Part shown: positions 1-6,885 of the stretch, in pieces
How the letters are laid out: every line of letters starts with the position of its first letter
How positions within the stretch are numbered: the stretch's first letter is position 1
Program-made: the position numbers and the translations under genes
Assembly (NCBI GenBank): GCA_910584835.1
Contig: CAJUEG010000026.1
Location: forward strand, 1-32,608
Origin: an uncultured Oscillospiraceae bacterium
Lineage (GTDB): Bacteria; Bacillota; Clostridia; Oscillospirales; Oscillospiraceae
DNA: 32,608 bases
Direction of reading: 5' to 3'
The notes under the pieces: model-generated
The model's input: the letters and a program-made list of their open reading frames with translations, nothing else
Told to the model about the DNA's origin: nothing
Database searches by the model: none

Positions 1-213
1 CTGCACATCATCGACCGGGTGGGCGGCGGCGACAGCTTCGGCGGCGGGCTGATCTACTCCCTGCTGACGGGCAAGTCCACCCAGGCGGCGGTGGAGTTCG
101 CCGTGGCGGCCTCCGCCCTGAAGCACTCCATCGAGGGCGATTACAACATGGTCACCGTGGCCGAGGTGGAGAAGCTGGCCGGCGGCGACGGCTCCGGGAG
201 AATCCAGCGGTAA
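1..213 (+). CDS. kdgK: PfkB-family sugar kinase, C-terminal end (probable 2-keto-3-deoxygluconate kinase)
   Basis: Only the last 70 codons are in the window; the reading frame is open from base 1 and ends at TAA 211-213. The fragment begins with DRVGGGDSFGGGL, the PfkB signature 2 in which the Asp of GGGD is the catalytic base and the glycines form the anion hole. The remainder (AVAASALKHSIEGDYNMVT) fits the C-terminal helices of ribokinase-like enzymes and resembles Firmicutes KDG kinases. KDG kinase phosphorylates 2-keto-3-deoxygluconate to KDPG, the step after altronate dehydratase, and the uxaC-uxaB-uxaA genes downstream support that substrate. PfkB membership is seen directly. The KDG assignment is inferred from context, and a fructokinase or other sugar kinase remains possible. 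Confidence 0.75.
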   Translation: MHIIDRVGGGDSFGGGLIYSLLTGKSTQAAVEFAVAASALKHSIEGDYNMVTVAEVEKLAGGDGSGRIQR

Positions 214-216
214 GCA

Positions 217-261
217 AAGAAGCGCGAGCGCAGGCGCGCAGGGGAGCTTGGACCGAAGCGA
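217..261. repeat. 45-nt direct repeat, copy 1
   Basis: The first 26 bases (217-242, core GCGCGAGCGCAGGCGC) match 407-432 with one mismatch (G238 versus A428). After a 10-nt variable spacer, the block CCGAAGCGA (253-261) matches 443-451 exactly in the same register. Copies are 190 bp apart. A weaker third resemblance (GCGCGAGCG) occurs near 388-396. Function unknown. Confidence 0.7.
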
Positions 262-265
262 GGGG

Positions 266-300
266 AAAAGCCCAGGGCCAGCGAAGCTGGGCCGGGTTTT
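266..300 (+). terminator. Possible intrinsic terminator after kdgK
   Basis: An imperfect hairpin pairs AAAA (266-269) with TTTT (297-300), CCC (271-273) with GGG (294-296), GGCC (276-279) with GGCC (290-293) and AGC with GCT around a GAA loop (283-285), with small bulges. It lies 52 nt past the kdgK stop and its 3' side ends in four T. The short T run and the bulges make it a weak terminator at best; it may instead be part of a larger structured element. Confidence 0.4.
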
Positions 301-314
301 GCCCGAGACGGAGG

Positions 315-347
315 GGCGCTGCGTGCCGGTGGCACGCGTTCAGCGCC
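315..347 (+). other. Strong hairpin in kdgK-uxaC spacer
   Basis: GGCGCTG (315-321) pairs with CAGCGCC (341-347), and CGTGCC (322-327) pairs with GGCACG (331-336) around a GGT loop. A 4-nt bulge (337-340) lies on the 3' side. No T tract follows, so it is not a standard terminator. It lies between the two direct repeat copies. Confidence 0.6.
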
Positions 348-406
348 GACCGAGCCGAAGGCGAGACAGCCGAGCCGCAGCGCGCCCAGCGCGAGCGTGA
401 CAGGGT

Positions 407-451
407 AAGAAGCGCGAGCGCAGGCGCACAGGCCCGGACGAACCGAAGCGA
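407..451. repeat. 45-nt direct repeat, copy 2
   Basis: This is the partner of the copy at 217-261: a 26-nt block (407-432) with one mismatch and a 9-nt block (443-451) with none, separated by the same 10-nt non-conserved spacer. The preserved spacing suggests a duplicated element rather than chance GC-rich similarity. Confidence 0.7.
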
Positions 452-490
452 TGAGCGTCATACATACCCGGCAATATCAAGCGCTGAACT

Positions 491-542
491 AAAATGGGAG
501 GCCGTCCGTTCCTGACAGGGCGGGCGGCCTGCCGTATTTTTT
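491..542 (+). terminator. Terminator-like hairpin directly upstream of uxaC
   Basis: AGGCCGTCCG (499-508) pairs with CGGGCGGCCT (521-530) with one G-U pair, and AAAAT (491-495) can pair with ATTTT (536-540). Six T (537-542) end the element, 3 nt before the uxaC ribosome binding site. The T run is separated from the main stem by six bases, so termination may be partial. The placement suggests either termination of upstream transcription or a leader control element for uxaC. Confidence 0.5.
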
Positions 543-557
543 GTGGGAGGAAACGTC

Positions 558-1991
558 ATGAAGGAATTTATGGACAAGGATTTTCTGCTGAGCACCGAGA
601 CCGCCCGGCACCTGTTCCACGATTACGCCGAGACCATGCCCCTGGTGGACTACCACTGCCACATCTCCCCCAGGGAGATCTATGAGGACCGCCGGTTCGA
701 CGACCTGGCCCAGGTGTGGCTGGGGGGGGAGAACCCGGACGGCACCTATTTCGGCGACCACTATAAGTGGCGCCTCATGCGGTCCAACGGCGTGAGCGAG
801 GAGTACGTCTCCGGCTCCAAGCCCAGCTTCGAGCGGTTTGTGAAGTTTGCTGAGACCCTGGAGATGGCCATCGGCAACCCCATGTACCACTGGTGCAATC
901 TGGAGCTGCGGCAGTTCTTCGGCTACGACAAGCCCCTCACGCCGGAGACCGCCCGGGAGTGCTGGGACTTCTGCAACGAAAAGCTGCGCCACGACCCCGG
1001 CCTCACCGTCCGCGGCATCATCAAAAAGGCCAACGTGGCCATGGTGGGCACCACCGACGACCCCATCGACTCCCTGGAGTGGCATGAGAAGATTGCCGCC
1101 GACCCCACCATCGGCGTGAAGGTGTGCCCCTCCTTCCGCCCGGACAAGGCCATCAACATCAGCAAGCCCGGTTTTGCGGAGTACATCGGCAAGCTGGCCG
1201 CCAGCGTGGGCAAGGAGAGCCTGGACAGCGTGGAGGACGTGTGCGCCGCCCTGACCCAGCGCCTGGAGTTCTTCGCCAAGCTGGGCTGCCGGGCCAGCGA
1301 CCACGGCCTGGACTACATCCCCTTCCGTCCCTGCTCCCCCAAGAAGGCCAACGAGGCGTTCCAGAAGGCCATGGCCGGCGAGGACGTGAGCGTCAAGGAC
1401 GCCGAGCGGTATCAGACCGCCATCCTGCTCCACCTGGGCCGGGAGTACTACCGGCTGAACATTGCCATGCAGCTGCACTACTCCTGCATGCGCAATATGA
1501 ACGAGCGGATGTACGCCAAGATGGGCCCGGACACCGGGTTCGACGCCATCTCCCAGAACACCTGCGGCGAGGCCGTGGCCCGGCTGCTCTCCGCCCTGGA
1601 CGCCGAGGGCCGCTGTCCCAAGACCATCCTCTACTCCCTGAACCCCGCCGACAACGAGCAGCTGGGCACCATCCTGGGCTGCTTCCAGTCCGACGAGCTG
1701 CCCGGAAAGATCCAGCACGGCTCCGCCTGGTGGTTCAACGACACCAAGTCCGGCATGGAGGCCCAGATGAAGTCGCTGGCCAACCTGGGGCTGCTGGGCA
1801 ATTTCGTGGGCATGCTCACCGATTCCCGCTCCTTCCTCAGTTACGCCCGGCACGACTACTTCCGCCGCATCCTGTGCAACCTGATCGGCGGCTGGGTGGA
1901 GAACGGCGAGTACCCCAACCATGAGGCGTCCCTGAAGAAGATCGTGGAGGGCATCTGCTACAACAACGCTGCCCGGTACTTCGGGCTGTGA
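558..1991 (+). CDS. uxaC: Uronate isomerase (glucuronate/galacturonate isomerase)
   Basis: UxaC converts D-galacturonate to D-tagaturonate and D-glucuronate to D-fructuronate, the first intracellular step of hexuronate breakdown. The 477-residue product matches the usual family length. Near the N-terminus it has DYHCHISPREI (H33 and H35), the His-x-His metal-site motif of this amidohydrolase-like family. The end carries the characteristic LTDSRSFLSYARHDYFRR and GGWVENGEYP segments. ATG 558 is chosen over the upstream GTG 543 because GGGAGG (545-550) lies 7 nt before ATG 558. The next gene starts inside its stop codon region. Since uxaB and uxaA follow, galacturonate is the more likely physiological substrate; no uxuA or uxuB is present in the window. 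Confidence 0.95.
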   Translation: MKEFMDKDFLLSTETARHLFHDYAETMPLVDYHCHISPREIYEDRRFDDLAQVWLGGENPDGTYFGDHYKWRLMRSNGVSEEYVSGSKPSFERFVKFAETLEMAIGNPMYHWCNLELRQFFGYDKPLTPETARECWDFCNEKLRHDPGLTVRGIIKKANVAMVGTTDDPIDSLEWHEKIAADPTIGVKVCPSFRPDKAINISKPGFAEYIGKLAASVGKESLDSVEDVCAALTQRLEFFAKLGCRASDHGLDYIPFRPCSPKKANEAFQKAMAGEDVSVKDAERYQTAILLHLGREYYRLNIAMQLHYSCMRNMNERMYAKMGPDTGFDAISQNTCGEAVARLLSALDAEGRCPKTILYSLNPADNEQLGTILGCFQSDELPGKIQHGSAWWFNDTKSGMEAQMKSLANLGLLGNFVGMLTDSRSFLSYARHDYFRRILCNLIGGWVENGEYPNHEASLKKIVEGICYNNAARYFGL

Positions 1992-3199
1992 GCGCGGCGG
2001 TGGAAAGGACCCCGGCGGAGCGGCGGCAGAACCAGCTGCTGTACTGCGTTCTGTTCAGCTTCTTTGTCAGCGGGGCGGCGTCCCAGCCCCTGGGGTCCTT
2101 TATCCCCTTCCTGCGGGAGACCTACGGCTTCAGCTACGACCTGTCCGGCGTATTGCTCAGCTGCCAGTCGGTGGGCAACCTGATCTCGGTGCTGCTGGCG
2201 GGCTTTCTGCCGCTGTGGCTGGGGCGGCGGCGGGCGGTGCTGGTCACGGCGGTGTGGATGATGGTGGCCTACCTCATCTTTGCCGCCGGGCTGGGAGCTA
2301 CGCCGCTGCTGGTGGCCGCCTTCCTCATGACGGGGGTGGCCCGGGGAGGAAACTCCAATTTCGCCAACACCATGATCTCCACCCTGCCCGGGGAGAAGGC
2401 CACCCGGGGATTTAACCTGCTCCACGGCTGCTTCGCGGTGGGGGCGCTGCTCTCGCCGGTGCTGCTGGTGTTCTGCGCGGGGCGGTGGCCCGCTTTCGGC
2501 TGGCGGCTGATGGCGGGGCTGCTGTGCCTGGTGTGCCTGAGCCAGCTCATCGTATACGCCAGAATGCCCCTGCCCGCCGAGCCACCCCGGAAAGGGGTGC
2601 GCGCGGCAGACCGCAGCTTTTTGAAGGTGAAGCAGTTCTGGCTGGGCAACGCCATGCTGCTGTTTTATATGTCGACGGAGTACGCCATCGTGGGGTGGCT
2701 GGTGACCTACTTCCAGGACACGGGCATTCTGGACGCCAGCCGGTCCCAGCTGATGAACAGCCTTTTGTGGCTGGTCATATTCATCGGGCGGATGGCCGGC
2801 GCCGCCATCACCGGGAAAGTGTCCCGGAACAAGCTGCTGCTGCTGGACGGGGTGGGCTTCTTCGCCTGCTTCCTGGTGATGTTCTTCAGCCGAACCCCGG
2901 CGCCCATCATCCTGGGCCTGGTAGGGGTTGGCCTGTTCATGGCCACCATCTACCCCACCGCCTTTGCCTTCGGCAGCGACTGCATCCGGGGCAACGACCT
3001 GGGGTGCAGCATGATGATTTTCACCGGCAGCGCGGGCGGCATCATCACCCCCTTCCTGGTGGGGCAGGTGGCCGAGCGGGCGGGTATTCAGGCGGGCATG
3101 GGCCTGGTGGCCGTGCTCACCGCGCTGCTGCTGCTGAGCATCGTGCTCAGCGTGCTCAGCGTGAAGCGGATGGCCGCCCGGGAGAACAAAATCAATTGA
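1988..3199 (+). CDS. MFS permease, likely hexuronate transporter
   Basis: This 403-residue protein has about twelve hydrophobic segments typical of the major facilitator superfamily, starting at about residue 19 (LLYCVLFSFFVSG). The loop after the second segment has the basic GRRRAVL of the MFS signature region. GTG 1988 overlaps the uxaC stop by 4 nt (GTGA), implying translational coupling; I see no strong ribosome binding site, which fits coupling. A second GTG at 2000 is an alternative start. Position between uxaC and uxaB suggests uptake of galacturonate or a small uronide by proton symport. The substrate is inferred from neighbours only; the family assignment is from topology and motif. 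Confidence 0.8.
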   Translation: MSAAVERTPAERRQNQLLYCVLFSFFVSGAASQPLGSFIPFLRETYGFSYDLSGVLLSCQSVGNLISVLLAGFLPLWLGRRRAVLVTAVWMMVAYLIFAAGLGATPLLVAAFLMTGVARGGNSNFANTMISTLPGEKATRGFNLLHGCFAVGALLSPVLLVFCAGRWPAFGWRLMAGLLCLVCLSQLIVYARMPLPAEPPRKGVRAADRSFLKVKQFWLGNAMLLFYMSTEYAIVGWLVTYFQDTGILDASRSQLMNSLLWLVIFIGRMAGAAITGKVSRNKLLLLDGVGFFACFLVMFFSRTPAPIILGLVGVGLFMATIYPTAFAFGSDCIRGNDLGCSMMIFTGSAGGIITPFLVGQVAERAGIQAGMGLVAVLTALLLLSIVLSVLSVKRMAARENKIN

Positions 3200-3217
3200 C
3201 CGAAAGGGAGAGCGAAC

Positions 3218-4711
3218 ATGGAAAAACTGTGCTATCAGACGCTGGAAAAGCTGGGCTATCAGGGGTATCTCCTGAAGGACGCGCCGGAAAAGGTGCTTCA
3301 GTTCGGCGAGGGGAATTTCCTGCGGGCCTTTGTCAACTATTGGTTTGACGTGTCCAACGAGAAGGCGGGATGGAACGGCAAATGCGTACTGGTCCAGCCC
3401 ATCGCCCCGGGGCTGGCCAAGCTCATCAACGACCAGGAGGGGCTGTATACCCTCTACCTCCGGGGCCGGGAGAACGGCGAGCGGGTGGACAAAAAGCGGG
3501 TCATCTCCTCCGTCTCCCGCTGCCTCAACCCCTATGAGAGGGCGGACTTCGACGCCATGATGGAGGTGGCTGTCTCCGACGACCTGGAGTACGTGGTGTC
3601 AAACACCACCGAGGCGGGCATCGTCTACGACAGCGCCTGCCAATTGGACGACGTACCCGCCTCCTCCTTCCCCGGCAAGCTGACCCAGGTGCTGTACAGG
3701 CGCTGGCAGGCGGGCAAGCCCGGGCTGGTCATCCTGTCCTGCGAGCTCATCGACAACAACGGCAAAGAACTGCTCAAGTGCGTCAACCAGTACGTGGACC
3801 AGTGGGGGCTGGAGGACGGCTTCAGGGAGTATGTCAACGAGGGGTGCACCTTCTGCTCCACCCTGGTGGACCGCATCGTCCCCGGCCGGGTGAAGGACCC
3901 CGCCGAGGCCGCCAAAATGGAGGAGGCCAACGGCTACCACGACGAGCTCATCGACGTGGGCGAGATCTTCGGCGTGTGGAACATCGAGGGGCCGGAGTGG
4001 CTGGCGGAAAAGCTGCCCTTCAAAAAGGCGGGGCTCAACTGCCCGGTGGTGCCCGACGTGACCCCCTATAAAAAGCGCAAGGTGCGCATTTTGAACGGCG
4101 CCCACACCGGCTTTGTGCTGGGGGCCTATCTGGCCGGCTTTGACATCGTGCGGGACTGCATGCAGGACGACACGGTGCGCGGCTTTATGAACAAGATGCT
4201 CTACGAGGAGGTCATCCCCACCCTGCCCCTGGACAAGAAGGACCTGGAGGACTTTGCCAGCGCCGTCCAGGACCGGTTCAACAACCCCTTCGTGGACCAC
4301 GAGCTGATGTCCATCTCCCTCAACTCCACCTCCAAATGGCGGGCCCGGAACATGCCCTCCTTCCTGGAGTATATCGAAAAGACCGGCAAGCTGCCCCCCT
4401 GCCTCACCATGAGCTTTGCCGCCTACATCGCCTTTTTCTCCAACGACATCCAGGAGCTGAACGACAAGGGCCTGGTATGCAGACGGCCCAAGGGCAATTC
4501 CTACACCTGCTCCGACGACCGCTGGGCGCTGGAGTTCTACTATGAGCATCGGAACGACAGCCCGGAGGGGCTGGTCCGCGCCGTCATGACCAACGAGCGG
4601 ATGTGGGGCCGGGACCTGACCCAGGTGGCCGGCTTCGAGGACGCGGTGGTGTCCGGCCTGAAGCTCATCCGGGAGCAGGGGGCCAAGGCGGCCTACGCCG
4701 CCTGCCTGTGA
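3218..4711 (+). CDS. uxaB: Tagaturonate reductase (altronate oxidoreductase)
   Basis: UxaB reduces D-tagaturonate to D-altronate with NADH. The 497-residue product belongs to the mannitol dehydrogenase family. An N-terminal nucleotide-binding segment, VLQFGEGNFLRAFV (26-39), precedes the Rossmann fold. The catalytic signature K288-x4-N293-x2-H296 (within KVRILNGAHTG) matches the Lys/Asn/His arrangement of polyol dehydrogenases. Length and N-terminal sequence fit UxaB rather than mannonate oxidoreductase UxuB. AAAGGGAG (3202-3209) lies 8 nt before ATG 3218. It is 18 nt behind the MFS gene and 12 nt before uxaA, consistent with one operon. Confidence 0.93.
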   Translation: MEKLCYQTLEKLGYQGYLLKDAPEKVLQFGEGNFLRAFVNYWFDVSNEKAGWNGKCVLVQPIAPGLAKLINDQEGLYTLYLRGRENGERVDKKRVISSVSRCLNPYERADFDAMMEVAVSDDLEYVVSNTTEAGIVYDSACQLDDVPASSFPGKLTQVLYRRWQAGKPGLVILSCELIDNNGKELLKCVNQYVDQWGLEDGFREYVNEGCTFCSTLVDRIVPGRVKDPAEAAKMEEANGYHDELIDVGEIFGVWNIEGPEWLAEKLPFKKAGLNCPVVPDVTPYKKRKVRILNGAHTGFVLGAYLAGFDIVRDCMQDDTVRGFMNKMLYEEVIPTLPLDKKDLEDFASAVQDRFNNPFVDHELMSISLNSTSKWRARNMPSFLEYIEKTGKLPPCLTMSFAAYIAFFSNDIQELNDKGLVCRRPKGNSYTCSDDRWALEFYYEHRNDSPEGLVRAVMTNERMWGRDLTQVAGFEDAVVSGLKLIREQGAKAAYAACL

Positions 4712-4723
4712 GGGGGGACGGCG

Positions 4724-6202
4724 ATGAAAGTCATCCGCCTCCACCCCCGGGACAACGTGGCGGTGGCCCTGGAGGACGTGGCCAAGGGCGAGGGGCTGTC
4801 CGTTGACGGCCTGGAGCTGGCCGCCGCGGAGAACGTCCAGCGGGGGCACAAGATCGCCCTGTCCCCCATCCCCGCCGGAGAAAGCATTATAAAGTACGGC
4901 TGCGCCATCGGCACGGCCAGAGAGGATATCCCCCGGGGAGCCTGGGTCCATGTCCATAATGTGCGCACGGGCCTGTCCGAGGGCGGGGAGTACCGCTATG
5001 ACCACAAGACCTACGAGCTGCCAAGCGTAAAGCCCCGCACCTTCCGGGGCTACTGCCGGGCGGACGGCCGGGCGGCCATCCGCAACGAGCTGTGGATCAT
5101 CCCCACCGTGGGCTGCGTCAACTCCATCGCCCAGCGGCTGGTGCGGGAAAACCGGCACCTGGTCCAGGGTACGGTGGAAGGGCTTTACACCTTCCCCCAC
5201 CCCTTCGGGTGCAGCCAGATGGGGGACGACCACGCCCAGACCCGCAGGCTGCTGGCGGCGCTGGTCCGCCACCCCAACGCGGGGGGAGTGCTGGTGCTGA
5301 GCCTGGGATGCGAGAATCTGACCCAGGAGCAGTTCAAGGAGGAACTGGGGCCCTATGACGAAAACCGGGTGAAGTTCCTGGTGTGCCAGGAGGTCCCCGA
5401 CGAGATCGCGGCGGGCTCCGCCCTTTTAAAGGAACTGGCGGACTACGCCGGGAGCTTCCGGAGGGAGGACATCCCCGCGTCTGAGCTGGTGGTGGGGATG
5501 AAGTGCGGCGGGTCGGACGGCCTGTCCGGCATCACCGCCAACCCCACCGTGGGCCGGTTCTCCGACCGGCTCATCGCCCTGGGGGGGTCCACGGTGCTCA
5601 CAGAGGTGCCCGAGATGTTCGGCGCGGAGTCCATCCTCTTTGAGCGGTGCGGGAGCGAGGCCGTGTTCCAAAAGGCGGTGTCCATGATTGAGGACTTCAA
5701 GCACTATTTCACCTCCCACAACCAGGTCGTATACGAAAACCCCAGCCCCGGCAACAAGGCGGGGGGGATCACCACCCTGGAGGACAAGTCCTGCGGCTGC
5801 GTCCAGAAGGGGGGCAGCGCCCAGATCGTGGACGTGCTGGGCTACGGCGAGGCCGTGACAAAGAAGGGGCTGAACCTGCTGTCCGGCCCGGGCAACGACC
5901 TGGTGTCCGCCACCGCGCTCACCGCTGCGGGAGCCCACCTGATTCTGTTCACCACCGGCCGGGGCACCCCCTTCGGGGCCCCCGCGCCCACGGTTAAAAT
6001 TTCCACCAATACCCCCCTGTTTGAAAAAAAGGGGAACTGGATTGACTTCAATGCCGGTACCGTGGCCCAGGGGGAGAGCCTGGACGCCGCGGGGGAGCGG
6101 CTGCTGGACTTTGTGATGGAGGTGGCGGGCGGCAAGCTCACCCGCACCGAGGAACAGGGGTTCCGGGAGATCTCCATCTTCAAGGACGGCGTGGTGCTCT
6201 GA
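4724..6202 (+). CDS. uxaA: Altronate dehydratase
   Basis: UxaA dehydrates D-altronate to 2-keto-3-deoxygluconate. The 492-residue length is standard for the complete enzyme. The N-terminal ~90 residues form the SAF-type domain (NVAVALEDVAKGE through WVHVHNVRTGL). The large catalytic part follows, with conserved Cys-containing segments such as VGCVNSIAQRL, LGCENL and KCGGSDGLSGITANP that are likely to serve the Fe-dependent site, and a C-terminal region around GAPAPTVKISTN. It follows uxaB by 12 nt with GGGG-rich sequence upstream and is closed by a strong terminator, so it is the last gene of the uronate operon. Confidence 0.95.
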   Translation: MKVIRLHPRDNVAVALEDVAKGEGLSVDGLELAAAENVQRGHKIALSPIPAGESIIKYGCAIGTAREDIPRGAWVHVHNVRTGLSEGGEYRYDHKTYELPSVKPRTFRGYCRADGRAAIRNELWIIPTVGCVNSIAQRLVRENRHLVQGTVEGLYTFPHPFGCSQMGDDHAQTRRLLAALVRHPNAGGVLVLSLGCENLTQEQFKEELGPYDENRVKFLVCQEVPDEIAAGSALLKELADYAGSFRREDIPASELVVGMKCGGSDGLSGITANPTVGRFSDRLIALGGSTVLTEVPEMFGAESILFERCGSEAVFQKAVSMIEDFKHYFTSHNQVVYENPSPGNKAGGITTLEDKSCGCVQKGGSAQIVDVLGYGEAVTKKGLNLLSGPGNDLVSATALTAAGAHLILFTTGRGTPFGAPAPTVKISTNTPLFEKKGNWIDFNAGTVAQGESLDAAGERLLDFVMEVAGGKLTRTEEQGFREISIFKDGVVL

Positions 6203-6224
6203 AATCCCGGCGGAGCCGAAAGGG

Positions 6225-6257
6225 AAAGCCTGCTGAAACGCTTCAGCAGGCTTTTCC
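6225..6257 (+). terminator. Intrinsic terminator of the uxa operon
   Basis: A perfect 12-bp stem, AAGCCTGCTGAA (6226-6237) with TTCAGCAGGCTT (6242-6253), closes a 4-nt ACGC loop and runs into TTTTCCTT. It lies 23 nt past the uxaA stop. This is the clearest rho-independent terminator in the window and separates the uronate and flagellar operons. Confidence 0.9.
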
Positions 6258-6280
6258 TTATGTCCGCCCTTCGGTATAAT
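6252..6280 (+). promoter_or_regulatory. Weak sigma-A promoter candidate after the uxa terminator
   Basis: TATAAT at 6275-6280 is a perfect -10 hexamer, but the hexamer 17 nt upstream (TTTTCC, 6252-6257) matches the -35 consensus poorly and overlaps the terminator T tract. If active it would give flgB a leader of about 600 nt. Confidence 0.3.
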
Positions 6281-6445
6281 GTGATAAACAATATCCGGGC
6301 GGCAGCGGGGCAAAGCGCGGCGGGTTTCCGTGTTTCGGTGCGGCATGCGAGGGGAAAGCCGGGGGATACGCGGGCTGCCCGCCGGCCGGGACTTGAGGCC
6401 GGAAAAGGGCCGCGGCGGGGGCCTGATTTTATGCCGAGGGGCGGT

Positions 6446-6513
6446 CCGCAGCCGTGATACCACATCACTGCGGCAAGGAATTGTGTAGGATTAAGATGCA
6501 CATACCACATCTT
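6446..6513. promoter_or_regulatory. Candidate operator: palindrome and repeated ATACCACATC
   Basis: GTGAT (6454-6458) and ATCAC (6464-6468) form a perfect palindrome with a 5-nt centre, flanked by CCGCA (6446-6450) and TGCGG (6469-6473). The decamer ATACCACATC at 6457-6466 recurs at 6502-6511, 45 bp away or about four helical turns. The second copy lies inside CCACA-TCT-TGTGG (6505-6517). Repeated half-sites on one face of the helix, about 115 bp upstream of the best promoter, look like a regulator binding region. The regulator is unknown. Confidence 0.4.
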
Positions 6514-6630
6514 GTGGAAGGATAGTTCAGAGGACAGAAACAACTGGAAAAACAGGGACGCTGGAGAAAATAGGAACATTTTACCAACAAATCCGTGCCA
6601 GGTTTCCGTGGTTAAAGAGGTAAAAATGGG

Positions 6631-6674
6631 TTGCGTTTTTTTAAGTGCTGTGCTATACTTAATTTTGCTATACT
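6631..6674 (+). promoter_or_regulatory. Probable flagellar operon promoter with doubled extended -10
   Basis: TTGCGT (6631-6636), a 17-nt spacer and TATACT (6654-6659) form a sigma-A type promoter whose -10 is extended by TGC. The same TGCTATACT occurs again at 6666-6674, offset by 15 nt. No good -35 serves the second, but an extended -10 can work without one. Starts near 6666 or 6681 would leave a leader of about 205-220 nt before flgB. Confidence 0.55.
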
Positions 6675-6840
6675 GTGGTGGGTGAAAGCGCCTGTTGCGG
6701 TAGAGGGAGGCTATGCTGCGGTCCGGTCTCATCTGCGGTTTGCCTAGTTATAGGGTGCTGCTGGAGAACGGAGTCTGCCTGATTTGGACGGCCCCCCGCT
6801 TTTTGCATGTTCTGAAACGTTGATTCATAGTATTCATGAT

Positions 6841-6870
6841 GTGTGCCATGGGCAGGCCATGGCCGCACAC
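6841..6870 (+). promoter_or_regulatory. Leader hairpin beside the flgB ribosome binding site
   Basis: GTGTG (6841-6845) pairs with CACAC (6866-6870) and CCATGG (6846-6851) with CCATGG (6857-6862) around a 5-nt loop, with a CCG bulge. The stem ends 3 nt before GGAGGG (6874-6879), so it may hold the ribosome binding site open or protect the 5' side of the flgB message. Confidence 0.5.
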
Positions 6871-6885
6871 TTTGGAGGGTCAGGT

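Larger units (their letters stand above)
214..557. other. Non-coding, highly structured spacer between kdgK and uxaC
   Basis: This 344-nt GC-rich spacer has no convincing gene: the only longer reading frame, on the minus strand, is Arg/Pro/Ala-rich, has no ribosome binding site and runs into kdgK. It holds two copies of a 45-nt direct repeat (217-261 and 407-451), a 14-bp imperfect hairpin (266-300), a 13-bp hairpin with a 4-nt bulge (315-347) and a terminator-like hairpin just before uxaC (491-542). It could be an intergenic repeat element, a structured leader or both. I recognise no known RNA family. Confidence 0.6.
6203..6885 (+). other. 683-nt non-coding control region upstream of the flagellar operon
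   Basis: No gene is supported here. After the uxaA terminator comes a GC-rich part (about 6290-6450), then a distinctly AT-richer part (6475-6680) and a mixed leader up to the flgB ribosome binding site. Within it I see a perfect TATAAT (6275-6280), a GTGAT-N5-ATCAC palindrome (6454-6468), two copies of ATACCACATC (6457-6466, 6502-6511), an AAGATG/CATCTT inverted repeat (6493-6498/6508-6513), a doubled TGCTATACT (6651-6659, 6666-6674) and a hairpin at 6841-6870. No known riboswitch consensus could be fitted. Confidence 0.6.

Noticed and set aside
141..461. Minus-strand 106-residue reading frame over the kdgK-uxaC spacer
   Set aside because: Biased Arg/Ala/Pro/Ser composition, no ribosome binding site, overlaps kdgK, and is explained by GC-rich repeats.
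3599..5272. Very long minus-strand frames opposite uxaB, fliF, fliM, flhA and others
   Set aside because: They mirror GC-rich codon bias of real genes on the other strand, have His/Gly/Val-rich nonsense products and no start signals.
6320..6400. Cobalamin-riboswitch-like run near GGGGAAAGCC and GCCCGCC
   Set aside because: Stem pairing does not fit the cobalamin core, there is no terminal CCTGCC-type box, and no related gene lies downstream.
6475..6685. Invertible flagellar switch like that of Clostridioides difficile
   Set aside because: The only inverted repeat pair seen (AAGATG/CATCTT) is 6 bp long and does not flank the promoter; no recombinase gene is in the window.
6681..6800. Possible c-di-GMP-I (GEMM) riboswitch in the flagellar leader
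   Set aside because: The + strand lacks the conserved GGCAAA and GACGCAAAGCC blocks. The reverse complement has a partial look-alike (GGCAAACCGC) but points away from the flagellar genes.
6784..6885. N-terminal extension of flgB from ATG 6784
   Set aside because: No ribosome binding site at 6784, extra residues do not resemble FlgB, and the strong GGAGGG fits ATG 6886.
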